From NCBI RefSeq assembly GCF_048270265.1, contig NZ_JBLWTD010000001.1, positions 124,001 through 188,000 on the forward strand: 64,000 nt of DNA. Reading direction: 5' to 3'. A program made the position numbers and the translations under genes. Below, one piece after another: positions 9,812 to 19,012 of this stretch. The stretch's first letter is position 1; each line of letters starts with the position of its first letter. The DNA comes from Maricaulis sp048270265. GTDB taxonomy: Bacteria > Pseudomonadota > Alphaproteobacteria > Caulobacterales > Maricaulaceae. Below the pieces are notes generated by a model that was given only the letters and a program-made list of their open reading frames with translations, did no database searches and had not been told where the DNA came from.

Positions 9812-10765
9812 ATGACGCTCGCATTCGTATTTCCCGGCCAGGGCAGCCAGGCCGTCGGCATGGGCCAGGAGCTCGCCGCCGAATTCGCCGTCGCCCGCGC
9901 CGTGCTGGCCGAGGTTGATGAGGCGCTCGGACAGAATCTTTCCGGCCTGATGGCCAATGGTCCGATCGAGGATCTCACCCTGACGGAAAACGCGCAGCCG
10001 GCATTGATGGCGGCCAGCCTGGCCGTGATGCGGGTGCTTGAGGCCGAATTCGGGGTTGATGTCAGCGCGGCGAAATTCGTCGCCGGCCACAGCCTGGGCG
10101 AATACTCGGCCCTGGCTGCGGCGCGCGCCCTGACGATCAGCGATGCTGCGAAACTGCTCAAGCTGCGCGGCCGTGCCATGCAGCAGGCCGTTCCGGTCGG
10201 GCTGGGCACCATGGCGGCCCTGCTCGGAGCCGATGAGGACATGGCGCAGCAGGCCGTTGATGCCGGTTCGCTGGTCGGCGTCTGTGCCATTGCCAATGAC
10301 AATGCGCCCGGCCAGATCGTGATCTCCGGCGCAACGGCTGCCATCGAGGCCGCCATCGACCGGGCGAGCACGCTGGGCGTCAAGAAAGCCATGATGCTGC
10401 CCGTCTCGGCGCCATTCCATTGCGCCATGATGCAGCCCGCCGCCGATGCGATGGCCGAGGCCCTGGCCTCGACGGTCATCTCCTTGCCCGCCGTGCCGGT
10501 GGTCGCCAATGTCACGGCCCGTCCAACCTCCGACGTCGAAATCATTCGCCGTCAGCTGGTTGAACAGGTGACCGGCCGGGTGCGCTGGCGCGAAAGCGTC
10601 ATGTGGATGGTCGAGGAGGGCGGTATCAAGACGCTCGCCGAGGCCGGCGCCGGCAAGGTGCTCACCACCATGCTCAAACGCACCACCAAGGACGCGAATG
10701 GCGTGCCGCTCAATGTGGCCGCCGATCTGGAAGCCTTCGCGGCTTCGCTGAAAGAGGATAACTGA
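9812..10765 (+). CDS. fabD: Malonyl CoA-acyl carrier protein transacylase
   Basis: Transfers malonyl from CoA to ACP for type II fatty acid synthesis; 317 residues. Catalytic Ser94 is in GHSLGEY and His203 in APFHCAMM; the oxyanion segment FPGQGSQ is at 7-13. The frame is open from 9725, but ATG 9812 has a good Shine-Dalgarno (GGGAGG, 9799-9804) and gives the conserved N-terminus MTLAFVFPGQGSQ. First gene of fabD-fabG-acpP-fabF. Confidence 0.96.
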   Translation: MTLAFVFPGQGSQAVGMGQELAAEFAVARAVLAEVDEALGQNLSGLMANGPIEDLTLTENAQPALMAASLAVMRVLEAEFGVDVSAAKFVAGHSLGEYSALAAARALTISDAAKLLKLRGRAMQQAVPVGLGTMAALLGADEDMAQQAVDAGSLVGVCAIANDNAPGQIVISGATAAIEAAIDRASTLGVKKAMMLPVSAPFHCAMMQPAADAMAEALASTVISLPAVPVVANVTARPTSDVEIIRRQLVEQVTGRVRWRESVMWMVEEGGIKTLAEAGAGKVLTTMLKRTTKDANGVPLNVAADLEAFAASLKEDN

Positions 10766-10767
10766 CC

Positions 10768-11505
10768 ATGTTCGATCTGACCGGCAAGAATGCGCTCGTC
10801 ACCGGCGCCACAGGCGGCCTCGGCCAGGCGATTGCCAAGGCGTTGCATGCGCAAGGCGCCACCGTCGCTCTTTCAGGTACACGTGAAAACGTGCTGCAGG
10901 AACTGGCCGCCGAACTGGGCGACCGCACCCATGTCCTGCCCTGCAATCTTTCCGATGCCGATGCTGTCGACGCGCTGCCGAAACAGGCCGCCGAGGCGAT
11001 GGGCTCGATGGATATCCTCATCGCCAATGCCGGCATCACCCGCGATCAGCTGTTGATGCGCATGAAGGATGATGACTGGGACATGGTGATGCGCGTCAAT
11101 CTGGAGAGTTACTTCCGGCTTTGCCGTGCCGCCCTGCGCGGCATGATGAAGGCGCGTTGGGGCCGTATCGTCGGCATCACTTCGGTGGTCGGTGTGACGG
11201 GCAATCCCGGTCAGACCAATTACTGTGCGTCCAAGGCCGGCATGATCGGTTTTTCCAAATCCCTGGCCCAGGAAGTCGCCTCGCGCGGCGTCACCGTGAA
11301 TTGCGTAGCTCCCGGATTCATTGCCTCGCCGATGACGGATGTGCTCAATGAAGAGCAGCGCAAGGCGATCCTGACCAAAATTCCTGCTGGCGATCTGGGC
11401 ACCGGCGATGATATTGCTGCTGCGATTGTTTATCTGGCCAGCCAGGAAGCCAATTATGTCACCGGCCAGACGCTGCATGTGAATGGCGGCATGGCTATGA
11501 TTTAG
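10768..11505 (+). CDS. fabG: 3-oxoacyl-ACP reductase FabG
   Basis: NADPH-dependent reduction of 3-oxoacyl-ACP; 245 residues. TGATGGLG is at 12-19, NAG at 87-89, and the catalytic residues are Ser139, Tyr152 and Lys156. It ends with the FabG-typical VTGQTLHVNGGMAMI. It begins 2 nt after the fabD stop, so the two are cotranscribed. Confidence 0.96.
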   Translation: MFDLTGKNALVTGATGGLGQAIAKALHAQGATVALSGTRENVLQELAAELGDRTHVLPCNLSDADAVDALPKQAAEAMGSMDILIANAGITRDQLLMRMKDDDWDMVMRVNLESYFRLCRAALRGMMKARWGRIVGITSVVGVTGNPGQTNYCASKAGMIGFSKSLAQEVASRGVTVNCVAPGFIASPMTDVLNEEQRKAILTKIPAGDLGTGDDIAAAIVYLASQEANYVTGQTLHVNGGMAMI

Positions 11506-11518
11506 CATACTATCTTGT

Positions 11519-11544
11519 CAGAATGAGCACGGTTGCCCATTCTG
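11519..11544. other. Hairpin in the fabG-acpP spacer
   Basis: A 10-bp stem with one mismatch (11519-11528 with 11535-11544), 6-nt loop, 14 nt after the fabG stop. No T run follows, so it is not a standard terminator. It may be a processing or pausing element that helps uncouple the very high acpP expression from fabG. The rest of the 162-nt spacer holds no gene and no clear promoter. Confidence 0.35.
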
Positions 11545-11667
11545 GTCACCGCTCGGGAAGTATGTTACTTGCCCGCGCATCTTGGTGAAGGCGGCCCGGT
11601 TTTGGGGCGCTCTGCCTCCTTTCCTGCGCCGTCGATTTCCTGCGGCGAATTACCATGAGGGTCTGAA

Positions 11668-11904
11668 ATGTCTGACGTTCTCGAGCGCGTTAAAAAAATC
11701 GTTGTTGAGCATCTCGATGTCGACATCGAAAAAGTCACGGATAATGCGAGCTTCATCGACGATCTGGGTGCTGACAGCCTGGACAATGTTGAGCTCGTGA
11801 TGGCGTTTGAAGAGGAGTTCGATATCGAAATTCCTGACGACGCTGCCGAACACATTCAAAAGGTCGGTGACGCTGTGAAGTTCATCTCCGAGAAAGTCGG
11901 CTAA
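11668..11904 (+). CDS. acpP: Acyl carrier protein
   Basis: ACP of fatty acid synthesis, 78 residues, strongly acidic. Ser37 in GADSLDNVE is the phosphopantetheine site. It lies between fabG and fabF in the usual order. A 162-nt spacer upstream, unlike the 2-nt spacing of fabD-fabG, suggests separate regulation. Confidence 0.98.
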   Translation: MSDVLERVKKIVVEHLDVDIEKVTDNASFIDDLGADSLDNVELVMAFEEEFDIEIPDDAAEHIQKVGDAVKFISEKVG

Positions 11905-11914
11905 AGACTGGACC

Positions 11915-13195
11915 ATGCGGCGCGTCGTCGTCACGGGTATCGGTCTGGTCACTCCGCTTGGTTGCGGCAAGGATCTCGTCTGGGGACGACTTCTTGCCGG
12001 CCAATCCGGTCTGGGCCTGATTGAGCATTTTGAAACCGGCGATCTGGCCTGCCAGATCGCCGGTCTCGTGCCGCGCGTCGATGGCCGCGGTGGTGGTTCA
12101 GCCGATGATCCGGGTGCCTTTGCCCCGGACACCGTCATGAGCCCGCGCGACCAGAAGCGCGTTGATGATTTCATTCTCTACGGAATTGCCGCGGCCGATT
12201 ATGCCATCGCCGACAGCGGCTGGGTTGCCACGAGCGAAGAAGAACGCTGCCGCGCCGGCGTGATGATCGGCTCGGGCATTGGCGGCCTGGAATCCACTTA
12301 TAACGCCTCCATCGACCTGCATGAAAAAGGTCCAAGGCGGCTCTCTCCCTTTGTCATCCCCGGCCTGTTGATCAATCTCGCCTCTGGCCAGGTTTCGATC
12401 CGTCACGGGCTCAAGGGCCCCAATCATTCTGTCGTCACCGCCTGTTCAACCGGCGCCCACGCGATCGGCGATGCCGCGCGGCTGGTGGCTCGCGGTGATG
12501 CCGACCTGATGGTCGCCGGCGGCGCCGAAGCGGCCGTCTGCCGTCTGGGCATTGCCTCCTTCATCGCCTGCAAGGCGCTCTCGACCGGTTTCAACGACAA
12601 TCCGACCGCCGGTTCGCGCCCCTGGGACCGCGACCGCGACGGTTTCGTGATGGGCGAGGGGGCCGGCGTTGTCGTGCTCGAGGAATACGAGCACGCCAAG
12701 GCGCGCGGCGCGACCATCTATGCCGAGGTCAAGGGCTACGGCCTGTCGGGCGATGCCCACCACATCACCGCGCCCGCTGATGACGGCGATGGCGGTTTCC
12801 GCGCCATGTCGGCCGCGCTGAAGGATGCCGGTCTGGACCCGTCCGAGATCGATTACGTCAACGCCCACGGCACCTCGACACCCAAGGGCGACGAGATCGA
12901 ATTGCGCGCCGTTGAACGCCTGTTCGGCGACAGCAATGATGTCGTGATGTCCTCGACCAAGTCGGCGATCGGGCATCTGCTCGGTGCCGCCGGTGCGGTG
13001 GAAGGCATTTTCTCCATCCTCGCGATCCGCGACGGCATCTGTCCGCCGACCCTCAATCTCGATAATCCGTCGGTGTCGACTTCCCTCAATCTGGCGGCCC
13101 ACAAGCCCGTCAAACGTCCGGTTCGCGCGGCGCTATCGAATTCTTTCGGATTCGGTGGCACCAATGCCTCCGTGGTATTCGTCGCGGCCGACTGA
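11915..13195 (+). CDS. fabF: 3-oxoacyl-ACP synthase II (KAS II)
   Basis: Elongating condensing enzyme of type II fatty acid synthesis; 426 residues. The catalytic triad is Cys177 (TACSTGAHA), His318 (NAHGTSTPKGD) and His354 (KSAIGHLLGAAGA); GFGGTNAS closes the C-terminus. A small Gly-rich insertion near 57-63 is within normal variation. It begins 10 nt after acpP. Confidence 0.97.
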   Translation: MRRVVVTGIGLVTPLGCGKDLVWGRLLAGQSGLGLIEHFETGDLACQIAGLVPRVDGRGGGSADDPGAFAPDTVMSPRDQKRVDDFILYGIAAADYAIADSGWVATSEEERCRAGVMIGSGIGGLESTYNASIDLHEKGPRRLSPFVIPGLLINLASGQVSIRHGLKGPNHSVVTACSTGAHAIGDAARLVARGDADLMVAGGAEAAVCRLGIASFIACKALSTGFNDNPTAGSRPWDRDRDGFVMGEGAGVVVLEEYEHAKARGATIYAEVKGYGLSGDAHHITAPADDGDGGFRAMSAALKDAGLDPSEIDYVNAHGTSTPKGDEIELRAVERLFGDSNDVVMSSTKSAIGHLLGAAGAVEGIFSILAIRDGICPPTLNLDNPSVSTSLNLAAHKPVKRPVRAALSNSFGFGGTNASVVFVAAD

Positions 13196-13220
13196 GTGCG
13201 CCGCTTTTCGGGATGGCTCC

Positions 13221-14285
13221 ATGAGTGACGTGAAAACGCCCCAGGCGAAGGTCAATGCCAATGCAAAGCCCAAGGGCGGCCTTGGACGCATCGTCCTGTG
13301 GCTCTTTGTCAGCTTGCTGGTGCTCGCCCTGTTGGCCGCCGGCGCCGTCTATGGCGGCTATCGCTGGCTGCAGGCGGAATTTGTGAGTCCGGGGCCGGCG
13401 CTCGAGGAAACGGTGATCACGCTGCCGCGTGGCACGGGGCTGGTGCGGATTTCCAATGAACTCGAAGCCGCGGGCCTGGTGCGTGACGGGCGAGTGTTCC
13501 GCGCGGCCGTAACGCTCGATGGCGGCGACCGTGCCCTGCGCGCCGGCGAATATGCCGTGCCCGCCGAGGCGAGCATGGCGCAGATCTATGAATTGCTTCG
13601 TTCGGGACGCACGGTGCAGCACTCGGTCACCTTCGCCGAAGGTCTGACCAGCGCGATGATCGTCGCTGTCCTGCAGGAGGCCGATGTCCTCACCGGTGAA
13701 ATCACCGAAATTCCGGCCGAGGGCACGATTTTGCCCGAGACCTATCTGGTTGATCGCGGCACCTCGCGCCAAGCCGTGATTGATCGCATGCTCGCGGCCC
13801 AGAGCGAGCTCCTGGACGAGCTGTGGCCTCACCGTGCCGAGAACCTGCCGTTTGAAACCCGCGAGGAGGCGATCATTCTCGCCTCCGTAGTGGAGAAGGA
13901 AACCGGTGTCGCCTCGGAACGGCCGGAAGTTGCCGCCGTTTTCGTCAATCGCCTGCGCCGCGGCATGCGGCTGGAGAGCGATCCGACCATCATCTACGGC
14001 ATCACCGGCGGTGAGCCCCTCGGACGCGGTCTGCGCCGCTCCGAACTCGACAATGCGAACAACGCCTGGAACACCTACCAGAATGACGGTCTGCCACCGA
14101 CGCCAATCGCCAATCCGGGCGCCGAATCGATTGCAGCTGTGCTCAACCCGGCCGAAAGCCGGGCCTTGTTCTTCGTCGCCGACGGGACGGGCGGACACGC
14201 CTTCGCCGCCACTTATGCCGAGCATCAGAGAAATGTCGCGCGCTGGCGCCAGATCGAGAGGGCCCGCCAGCGTGCGGGCGATTAG
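13221..14285 (+). CDS. mltG: Endolytic transglycosylase MltG
   Basis: Membrane-bound lytic transglycosylase (YceG family) that cuts nascent glycan strands; 354 residues. It has a cytoplasmic basic stretch, one membrane segment at about 23-46, and the catalytic region ILASVVEKETGVASERP with Glu225. The C-terminus has the family segments LESDPTIIYG and LPPTPIANPG. The frame is open further upstream inside fabF; ATG 13221, 25 nt after fabF, gives the expected topology. Its place behind fabF matches many alphaproteobacteria. Confidence 0.95.
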   Translation: MSDVKTPQAKVNANAKPKGGLGRIVLWLFVSLLVLALLAAGAVYGGYRWLQAEFVSPGPALEETVITLPRGTGLVRISNELEAAGLVRDGRVFRAAVTLDGGDRALRAGEYAVPAEASMAQIYELLRSGRTVQHSVTFAEGLTSAMIVAVLQEADVLTGEITEIPAEGTILPETYLVDRGTSRQAVIDRMLAAQSELLDELWPHRAENLPFETREEAIILASVVEKETGVASERPEVAAVFVNRLRRGMRLESDPTIIYGITGGEPLGRGLRRSELDNANNAWNTYQNDGLPPTPIANPGAESIAAVLNPAESRALFFVADGTGGHAFAATYAEHQRNVARWRQIERARQRAGD

Positions 14286-14286
14286 T

Positions 14287-15168
14287 ATGGCGCCATTATC
14301 CGGCATGACGGGCTTTGCCCGCACCGAGGCCAGCTTTGACCAATTCAGCTGGGTCTGGGAGGCGCGCAGCGTCAACGGCAAGGGGCTGGAGGCCCGCTTT
14401 CGCTTTCCAGGCGGCTATGAACGCCTCGAGGCTGCGGCGCGTGATCTGGCCAAGGTACGTTTCGCCCGCGGCAATGTGCAGGCCAGCCTGACCCTCAATC
14501 GGGATGCTGCCCAGGCGGCCCTGCGCATCGATACCCAGCGCATTGATGCCATTCTTGCCGCCGCCGAACCCTATGTCGTCAGCGGCCGGGTCCTGCCGGT
14601 CAGTTTCGACGGTCTGCTGGGCGTGCGCGGTGTGCTCGATCTGGAGGACCGTAGCGAGCCTGAGGATGCTGGCGAGCTTGATGCCGCGCTGCTCGAAAGC
14701 CTGGCGCTGGCGCTCGACAATCTCCGCGATGTGCGCCTGGTCGAGGGCGGCGAATTGAAGGCCCTGCTGAGCGCCCATGTCGATACCATCGAGAGCCTGA
14801 CGCAGCAGGCCGAAACCAGCGCCGCTGTGCGCCTGGACGCGATTCGGGATCGCATTGCCGCCAAATACGCCGAGCTCCTGCCGCAGGGCCTCGATCCGGA
14901 GCGGCTTGCTGTCGAGGCCGCGGCCATGGCAGTGAAGATGGATGTGCGCGAGGAACTCGACCGTTTGCATGCCCATGTCCGCGCCGCGCGCGAGCTGCTG
15001 GAGGCCGGATCGCCGACCGGCCGCAAGCTCGACTTCCTGTCACAGGAGTTTAATCGCGAGGCAAACACTCTATGCTCCAAGTCCTCCGATTCTTCACTGA
15101 CCCAGATTGGCCTCGCCATGAAAAACGCGGTCGACCAATTCAGGGAGCAGGTACAGAATGTCGAGTGA
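14287..15168 (+). CDS. YicC family endoribonuclease
   Basis: Homologue of YicC/YloC, a conserved stress-linked protein shown to be an endoribonuclease in relatives; 293 residues. It has the family N-terminus SGMTGFART, the segment RSVNGKGLEARFRFP, and the C-terminal signature KLDFLSQEFNREANTLCSKS. The start at 14287 is 1 nt after the mltG stop; an ATG at 14305 (MTGFAR) is also possible. Its 3' end overlaps gmk by 11 nt, the usual pairing. Confidence 0.93.
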   Translation: MAPLSGMTGFARTEASFDQFSWVWEARSVNGKGLEARFRFPGGYERLEAAARDLAKVRFARGNVQASLTLNRDAAQAALRIDTQRIDAILAAAEPYVVSGRVLPVSFDGLLGVRGVLDLEDRSEPEDAGELDAALLESLALALDNLRDVRLVEGGELKALLSAHVDTIESLTQQAETSAAVRLDAIRDRIAAKYAELLPQGLDPERLAVEAAAMAVKMDVREELDRLHAHVRAARELLEAGSPTGRKLDFLSQEFNREANTLCSKSSDSSLTQIGLAMKNAVDQFREQVQNVE

Positions 15169-15811
15169 CGGACATCCACCGATCTTTCGCGGCGGCCGCC
15201 GCGGCGTGCTTCTGGCGCTGTCGAGCCCGTCGGGTGCCGGCAAGACGACGCTGTCCAAGCGCCTGCTGAGCCAGAACCCGGATGTTGTCCTGTCGGTCTC
15301 GACCACGACGCGTCAGCCGCGTCCCGGCGAGGTCGATGGACAGGACTATAATTTTGTCAGCGTCGAGGAATTCAAGGCCCAGATCGAGGCCGGTGACTTC
15401 TTCGAATGGGCCGAAGTGTTCGGCCGCTATTACGGCACGCCGAAAACCCAGGTGCTCGATGCCATCGATGATGGCCGTGACGTGATTTTCGATATCGACT
15501 GGCAGGGTGCCCAGGCACTCGCGGCGCAGGCGCCGGACGATACGGTGCGGATCTTCATCCTGCCGCCGTCTCTGGACCTGCTCGAGGACCGTCTCAGCAA
15601 GCGTGGCCAGGACACGCCGGAAATCATTCGTGACCGCATGGCCCGCGCCAAGGACGAGATCAGTCACTGGCACGAATACGACTATGTCATCGTCAATGAT
15701 GATTTCGCCCGCGCTCTCGACAAGCTCAACCAGATCCTGCACGCCGAACGCCTCAAGCGTTCGCGTCATCCCTGGCTGGATGATTTTGTCGCCGCGCTTA
15801 TGGCTGAATAG
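15158..15811 (+). CDS. gmk: Guanylate kinase
   Basis: Phosphorylates GMP to GDP; 217 residues. The P-loop SSPSGAGKTT is at 22-31, followed by STTTRQPRPGEVDGQDYNFV. It has an N-terminal extension of about 15 residues before the core. The start overlaps the yicC end by 11 nt, with GGGAG upstream. It overlaps rsmA tail-to-tail by 14 nt (15798-15811) and no terminator is seen, so the two transcripts must overlap. Confidence 0.97.
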   Translation: MSSDGHPPIFRGGRRGVLLALSSPSGAGKTTLSKRLLSQNPDVVLSVSTTTRQPRPGEVDGQDYNFVSVEEFKAQIEAGDFFEWAEVFGRYYGTPKTQVLDAIDDGRDVIFDIDWQGAQALAAQAPDDTVRIFILPPSLDLLEDRLSKRGQDTPEIIRDRMARAKDEISHWHEYDYVIVNDDFARALDKLNQILHAERLKRSRHPWLDDFVAALMAE

Positions 15812-16658
15812 CGCGCGCCGCCCGCCAGGCTCTGGCAAGCGCCTGGAATCCTGCAATATCAATTGTTTCCGCACGGGCGCCGGGTTCAAGCCCGGCTTCG
15901 GCAATCAGTTCTTCGGTTGAGGCCGTCGTCTGGCTCGCAGCCTGTCCCAGGCTGCGCCGCAAGGTCTTGCGCCGCTGTCCGAAAGCGGAGGCGGTGACGG
16001 TGCCGAGCGCCTGCAGGTCGGCAAAGCGCTGGCCGTCCGGCAGGGGATCGAGCATCACGACAGCGGATTCGACCTTGGGCGGCGGGGTGAAGGCCTGGGC
16101 TGGAACTTTCATCACCATCTGGGCTGAACACACCGACTGCGTCAGGATGGCGAGGCGGCCATAAGCCTTGTCGCCAACGGCGGCGACGATACGGTCAGCG
16201 ACCTCGCGCTGGAACATCAGGACCGCGCGCCGCCACCAGATCGGCTGCGCCTGCAGCCATTTGATCAGCAATATCGTGCCGACATTATAGGGCAGGTTGG
16301 ACAGGATCACGCGATCATCGCCGGTCAGGATAGCGGTCTCGTCAATCGTCAGCCCGTCGGCCTCCAGCACCGTGACGCGTCCGGGCCAGGCCGCCGAGAT
16401 TTCCTCCAGTGCTGGTAGGAAGCGTGCATCCTTTTCAACCAGGGTGAGGTGGCGCGCGCCGGCGCCCAGGATCGCCCGCGTCAGCCCGCCAGGGCCGGGG
16501 CCGATCTCGATCGCATGGCTGTTCGACATGTCTCCGGCGAAGCTGGCGATCTTGGCCGTCAGGTTGAGGTCGAGCAGGAAATGCTGGCCGAAGGATTTCT
16601 TCGCCGCCAGGTCATGGCGGGCGATGACATCCCGCAGCGGGGGGAGCGGATCATTCAT
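15798..16658 (-). CDS. rsmA: 16S rRNA (adenine1518/1519-N6) dimethyltransferase RsmA
   Basis: Dimethylates two adjacent adenines in 16S rRNA late in 30S assembly (KsgA); 286 residues. SAM motif EIGPGPGG is at 51-58 and the catalytic NLPYN at 121-125. The N-terminus KKSFGQHFLLD is typical. Its start overlaps the pdxA stop (ATGA, 16655-16658). Last gene of the leftward lptF-lptG-lptD-surA-pdxA-rsmA series. Confidence 0.97.
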   Translation of the reverse strand: MNDPLPPLRDVIARHDLAAKKSFGQHFLLDLNLTAKIASFAGDMSNSHAIEIGPGPGGLTRAILGAGARHLTLVEKDARFLPALEEISAAWPGRVTVLEADGLTIDETAILTGDDRVILSNLPYNVGTILLIKWLQAQPIWWRRAVLMFQREVADRIVAAVGDKAYGRLAILTQSVCSAQMVMKVPAQAFTPPPKVESAVVMLDPLPDGQRFADLQALGTVTASAFGQRRKTLRRSLGQAASQTTASTEELIAEAGLEPGARAETIDIAGFQALARAWRAARAIQP

Positions 16659-17671
16659 GCGCGGTGTCCGGCGATTTCACGGGCGGCATCAAGGGCCGCG
16701 AGCAGGCTGTCAGCCCGGGCCACACCCTGGCCGGCAATGTCGAAGGCGGTGCCGTGATCGGGCGAGGTGCGCACGATGGGCAGGCCGAGGGTGATATTGA
16801 CGCCGCTATGGAAATCCAGCGTCTTGACCGGGATCAGGCCCTGGTCGTGATAGAGGCAGATTGCGGCGTCATAGCCGGCGCGCGCCTCGGCATGGAACAT
16901 CGTGTCGGGCGGCAGGGCGTCGCTTATGCTGATGCCTTCAGCGCGCAGGCGGGCAGCGGCGGGATTGATGATCTCGATCTCCTCGCGCCCGAGTGAGCCG
17001 CCTTCGCCGGCATGCGGGTTGAGGCCAGCCAGGGCGAGGCGAGGCTCGGCAATGCCGAAATCGCGCACCAGTGCCTGATGCGTCAGGCGGGCGATGTGCT
17101 CGATACGTGCCGCGGAGAGGCCGGCGATGGCCTGGGCGAGGGATTCGTGGATCGAGGTCAGCACGACGCGCAGTCCGCCGCCGGCCAGCATCATGGCCGG
17201 GCCGCGCTCGCCGGCGACCGGATGGTCCCGGGTCAATTCCGCGAGAAACTCCGTATGACCAGGAAAATTGAAGCCGGCTGCATACATCACGGATTTGGCG
17301 ATCGGGGCTGTGACCAGGACGCTGGCCTCACCCATCAGGCACAGTTCCACTCCGGCCTCGATACAGGCCTTCACACAGGCGGCATGGCGCGGGTCAGGCC
17401 GGCCGGCAATGACGGGTGTGGTGAGACGGGCGGGAGCTGCCAGAACGGGCAGGGCAGCGGCAAATACCGATGCGGCCTCGGCGGATGATGTGATCTCGAC
17501 CGGGGCGGGCAGGGCGAGTTGCCGGGCAGTGGCACGCAGGGACTCGGGGTCACCGATACAGGCAAAGACAGGCGCATCGCTGCGGCGCTGTGACCAGGCC
17601 TTGAGGATGATTTCCGGACCGATACCAGCCGGATCACCCATCGAAATGACGACAGGTGAGGGGCGCGACAT
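16655..17671 (-). CDS. pdxA: 4-hydroxythreonine-4-phosphate dehydrogenase
   Basis: NAD-dependent step of pyridoxal phosphate synthesis; 338 residues. It has SMGDPAGIGPEIILKA at the N-terminus, metal-binding histidines (GHTEFLAEL and later YHDQGLIPVK), and the C-terminal SPDHGTAFDIAG. Its start shares one base with the surA stop and its end overlaps rsmA by 4 nt, the widespread surA-pdxA-rsmA order. Confidence 0.96.
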   Translation of the reverse strand: MSRPSPVVISMGDPAGIGPEIILKAWSQRRSDAPVFACIGDPESLRATARQLALPAPVEITSSAEAASVFAAALPVLAAPARLTTPVIAGRPDPRHAACVKACIEAGVELCLMGEASVLVTAPIAKSVMYAAGFNFPGHTEFLAELTRDHPVAGERGPAMMLAGGGLRVVLTSIHESLAQAIAGLSAARIEHIARLTHQALVRDFGIAEPRLALAGLNPHAGEGGSLGREEIEIINPAAARLRAEGISISDALPPDTMFHAEARAGYDAAICLYHDQGLIPVKTLDFHSGVNITLGLPIVRTSPDHGTAFDIAGQGVARADSLLAALDAAREIAGHRA

Positions 17672-18945
17672 TACTCGCGGATCTCGACCGTGCCGTCGCG
17701 GCGCAAATCCCTGAGCCAGCGGCGTGAATGCAGGGAGAGCTGCTGACCGCGCAACTGCGATTCCAGATCATCCCGGCTGGGAACGCCCGGGCCGGCAATG
17801 GTGCGTTCGCAGACGATCAGGCCTTGCAGTCCGGCTGCGGTCTGAAGGACGCCGGTATTGCCCCCTTCGCGCAGGGGCGTCAGGGCATCACGGATCTGCG
17901 GCAGCAGCGAGTCGGCACCGATGGCACCAAGCGGTGTGACGACAGCACCCGGGACGCGTCTTGCCGCCGCCTCGGCCTCGGAACAGGTCGGGTTGGCCGC
18001 CAGCGCGGTGGTCAGGGCTGCATTTGTGTCCGCCTGGACAGCGCTGGCTGGTACGGTGATCTGCACCAGGTCGAATTGCAGCGTCGTTGTGCCATCACGT
18101 GCGGCAACCAGGGCAACGATGGTGTAGCCACCGGGCACCCGCACCGGGTTGGACAGGGCTGCGCCGCCGCGGCTCTGGGTATATTGCTGCATCAGCTGCG
18201 GGACGATCGCCGCGACTTCAGGCGGCAATTGCGAGGCCACGATCCAGCCGATATCGCCGCCATTGGCGGCTGACGGAGCGTCTGAATACTGGCGCGCCAG
18301 TTCCGGGAAGGGAGCCCCGCGCTGCAGCTGATCCATCACGGCGATGACGCGCTGCACGGTTTCTTCTTCGGCGTTGACGTTCGGAATTTCGAAGAACATC
18401 TCGAAAATCCGGAATTGCGGCTGGGAGGCACTGGCGGCGAGGCGCTCAAGCGCCATTTCGATTTGCTGGTCACTGATCCGGATACGCGAGCCATAGCGGC
18501 CATTGACGAGAACCTGCCAAGCGATTTCCGCCTCGAGCTGGTGCCGCAGGGTCGCGACATCGACGCCGGAACGTTCCAGATCGCCGACAATGGCGTCGAT
18601 CGTGGTGTTGTTGCGGTCTGCGAGATCCTGGATCGATTGATTGATTTCTTCGTCCGTGACCTCGATGTCGTATTCACGGGCGGCCTGCAATTGCAGGTTT
18701 TCGTCGACCAGGCCGCGGATCGCCTGACCCTGGATCTGGGCCAGGGTCGCCGGGTCAATCTGGGTCAACCCCGTCGAGGCAATGATCAGCCGCATGCGAT
18801 TGCGAACATCTACCGTGGTAATCGGTTGATCGTTCACAAGCGCGGCTACGCCCTCGGTCGATTGTGCCATGGCGCCAGGCGCCGCGATCACGAGCAGGGA
18901 CGCCATAAACGCCAGTACTAGGTTTTTAACGGGTGTCATCAACAT
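17671..18945 (-). CDS. surA: Periplasmic chaperone/peptidyl-prolyl isomerase SurA
   Basis: Escorts outer-membrane proteins such as LptD through the periplasm. It has 424 residues, with a signal peptide to about residue 27 (cut after APGAMA), the SurA N-terminal domain to about 190 and a parvulin-like domain around 185-280 (FEMFFEI ... GGDIGWIVASQLPPEV). A second ATG two codons inside could also be used. It sits directly downstream of lptD, its main client. Confidence 0.92.
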   Translation of the reverse strand: MLMTPVKNLVLAFMASLLVIAAPGAMAQSTEGVAALVNDQPITTVDVRNRMRLIIASTGLTQIDPATLAQIQGQAIRGLVDENLQLQAAREYDIEVTDEEINQSIQDLADRNNTTIDAIVGDLERSGVDVATLRHQLEAEIAWQVLVNGRYGSRIRISDQQIEMALERLAASASQPQFRIFEMFFEIPNVNAEEETVQRVIAVMDQLQRGAPFPELARQYSDAPSAANGGDIGWIVASQLPPEVAAIVPQLMQQYTQSRGGAALSNPVRVPGGYTIVALVAARDGTTTLQFDLVQITVPASAVQADTNAALTTALAANPTCSEAEAAARRVPGAVVTPLGAIGADSLLPQIRDALTPLREGGNTGVLQTAAGLQGLIVCERTIAGPGVPSRDDLESQLRGQQLSLHSRRWLRDLRRDGTVEIRE

Positions 18946-19012
18946 TCGCTATCCGGTTCCGCGCGGAACATTACCCAAAGACGAAGCCGGTGCAATCGCC
19001 CGGCACTGTAGT